Assembly: GCA_023227835.1 (NCBI GenBank) | Contig: JALOCI010000007.1 | Location: 29,902-93,901, forward strand | Origin: Bacteroidales bacterium | GTDB lineage: Bacteria; Bacteroidota; Bacteroidia; Bacteroidales; UBA932 | DNA length: 64,000 nt | Reading direction: 5' to 3' | Part shown: in pieces, positions 63,426-64,000 of the stretch | Position numbering within the stretch: position 1 is the stretch's first letter | Layout of the letters: the number at the start of each line of letters is the position of its first letter | The notes under the pieces: model-generated | Seen by the model: only the letters and a program-made list of their open reading frames with translations | Databases searched by the model: none | Told to the model about the DNA's origin: nothing | Translations under genes and position numbers: made by a program

Positions 63426-63485
63426 GTCGAACCCTTGACCCCCTGCTTGCAAAGCAGGTGCTCTAGCCAACTGAGCTAATTCCCC
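63412..63485 (-). tRNA. tRNA-Ala (anticodon TGC)
   Basis: Read on the minus strand: acceptor GGGGAAT pairs with ATTCTCC (one G-T), D-arm AGCTCAGTTGGCTAGAGC, anticodon stem CCTGC / GCAGG with loop TTTGCAA, T-arm GGGTTCGACTCCC, discriminator A. CCA is not encoded. The gene is complete and lies downstream of 16S and tRNA-Ile. Confidence 0.95.
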
Positions 63486-63768
63486 GGGTTAGAGAGTGCA
63501 AAGATAACACTGTTTTCCAAAAGAAAAATAGACGCAGTCTAAAATTTGCTAAGATTTAAGAAAAATAAGCTTGCTTATTCTTTCGAAAATCTGAGCAAAT
63601 TTGAAATAAATGCTAAAGCATTTATTTTCTTTTGCTCTCTTGTTACTTTGCCGAACGAGAGGGGAAACAATGCGGAACGAAGTGAAGCATTAATTCCTCC
63701 TTTTGCAAAAAGGTTTCAATGTGAAGCATTAATTCCCTACTAATTCTAATGTTAAAGAACTTTTTTAG
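63486..63768. other. Spacer between tRNA-Ile and tRNA-Ala with a direct repeat
   Basis: 283 bp without a gene, longer than the usual few tens of bases between these two tRNAs. It holds a perfect 16-bp direct repeat GTGAAGCATTAATTCC (63682-63697 and 63721-63736) and AT-rich hairpins such as AAATGCTAAAGCATTT near 63608. The small frame at 63546 overlaps these repeats and is not a convincing gene. Confidence 0.6.
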
Positions 63769-63842
63769 TAGTCCCGAGCGGAGTTGAACCGCTGACCCCT
63801 ACATTATCAGTGTAGTGCTCTAACCAACTGAGCTACGGGACT
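63769..63842 (-). tRNA. tRNA-Ile (anticodon GAT)
   Basis: Read on the minus strand: acceptor AGTCCCG pairs with CGGGACT, D-arm AGCTCAGTTGGTTAGAGC, anticodon stem CTACA / TGTAG with loop CTGATAA, T-arm GCGGTTCAACTCCGC, discriminator A. The standard internal tRNA of bacterial rRNA operons. Confidence 0.95.
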
Positions 63843-63897
63843 ATATAAGAATTTGACAGCATGAGTAATAAGGCCAACTTTAGTTGGTACAGCTCCA

Positions 63898-64000
<103 letters not shown>

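Noticed and set aside
63546..63743. 65-codon ORF between tRNA-Ala and tRNA-Ile
   Set aside because: It runs opposite to the rRNA operon and is built from the spacer repeats; no coding support.

Overview
The window looks like a chromosome segment of a Bacteroidales-type bacterium (phylum Bacteroidota) carrying an apparently complete tailed-phage prophage. The assignment rests on gene families typical of that phylum (DUF4353/IPT lipoproteins, DUF4468, NamZ with an AmpG-like permease, an ISAon1-type ISL3 element, GHL10), on TTTG / TAnnTTTG promoter pairs, and on the scarcity of Shine-Dalgarno sequences. No genus is claimed.

Layout. Positions 1-22080 are host genes: a truncated GHL10 glycosyl hydrolase; a sodium:solute symporter and a ROK regulator; a tight five-gene minus-strand cluster that looks like peptidoglycan-fragment turnover (NamZ muramidase, AmpG-like permease, SpoIID/LytB protein, DUF4922 HIT-like protein, family 2 glycosyltransferase); a nadB-nadC-nadA operon for de novo NAD synthesis; a large IPT/DUF4353 surface lipoprotein; a LysR regulator with a YeiH-type transporter; an M48 lipoprotein protease; and a GH29 alpha-L-fucosidase. 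An ISL3-family insertion sequence lies at 22090-23577, followed by a strong terminator.

Positions 23623-63425 are the prophage, bounded by 19-bp direct repeats (attL/attR) that include the 3' end of a tRNA-Ala gene. Its left end carries a repressor with a secreted DUF4468 protein on the minus strand and, divergently, the early genes: small regulators, a C5 cytosine methyltransferase with a repeated central region, small ORFs and a 953-residue primase-helicase. A 400-bp gap after the primase-helicase holds 12 copies of GGGCA/TGCCC framed by a perfect 19-bp inverted repeat, a candidate replication origin. The late genes follow: protease/scaffold, capsid, small and large terminase, a structured non-coding interval, a RadC-like protein, portal, connectors, tape measure, tail tip and fibres, and lysis genes. 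After them come a HicAB module flanked by inverted repeats, three genes of unknown function, and the tyrosine integrase beside attR.

The right end (63412-64000) is the 16S-tRNA-Ile-tRNA-Ala part of an rRNA operon read on the minus strand. No 23S sequence is seen on the far side of the prophage. Instead tRNA-Ala would be followed at once by a terminator, so this is either a split or rearranged rRNA operon or an assembly join.

All calls come from reading the sequence and from family knowledge. No database searches were run.
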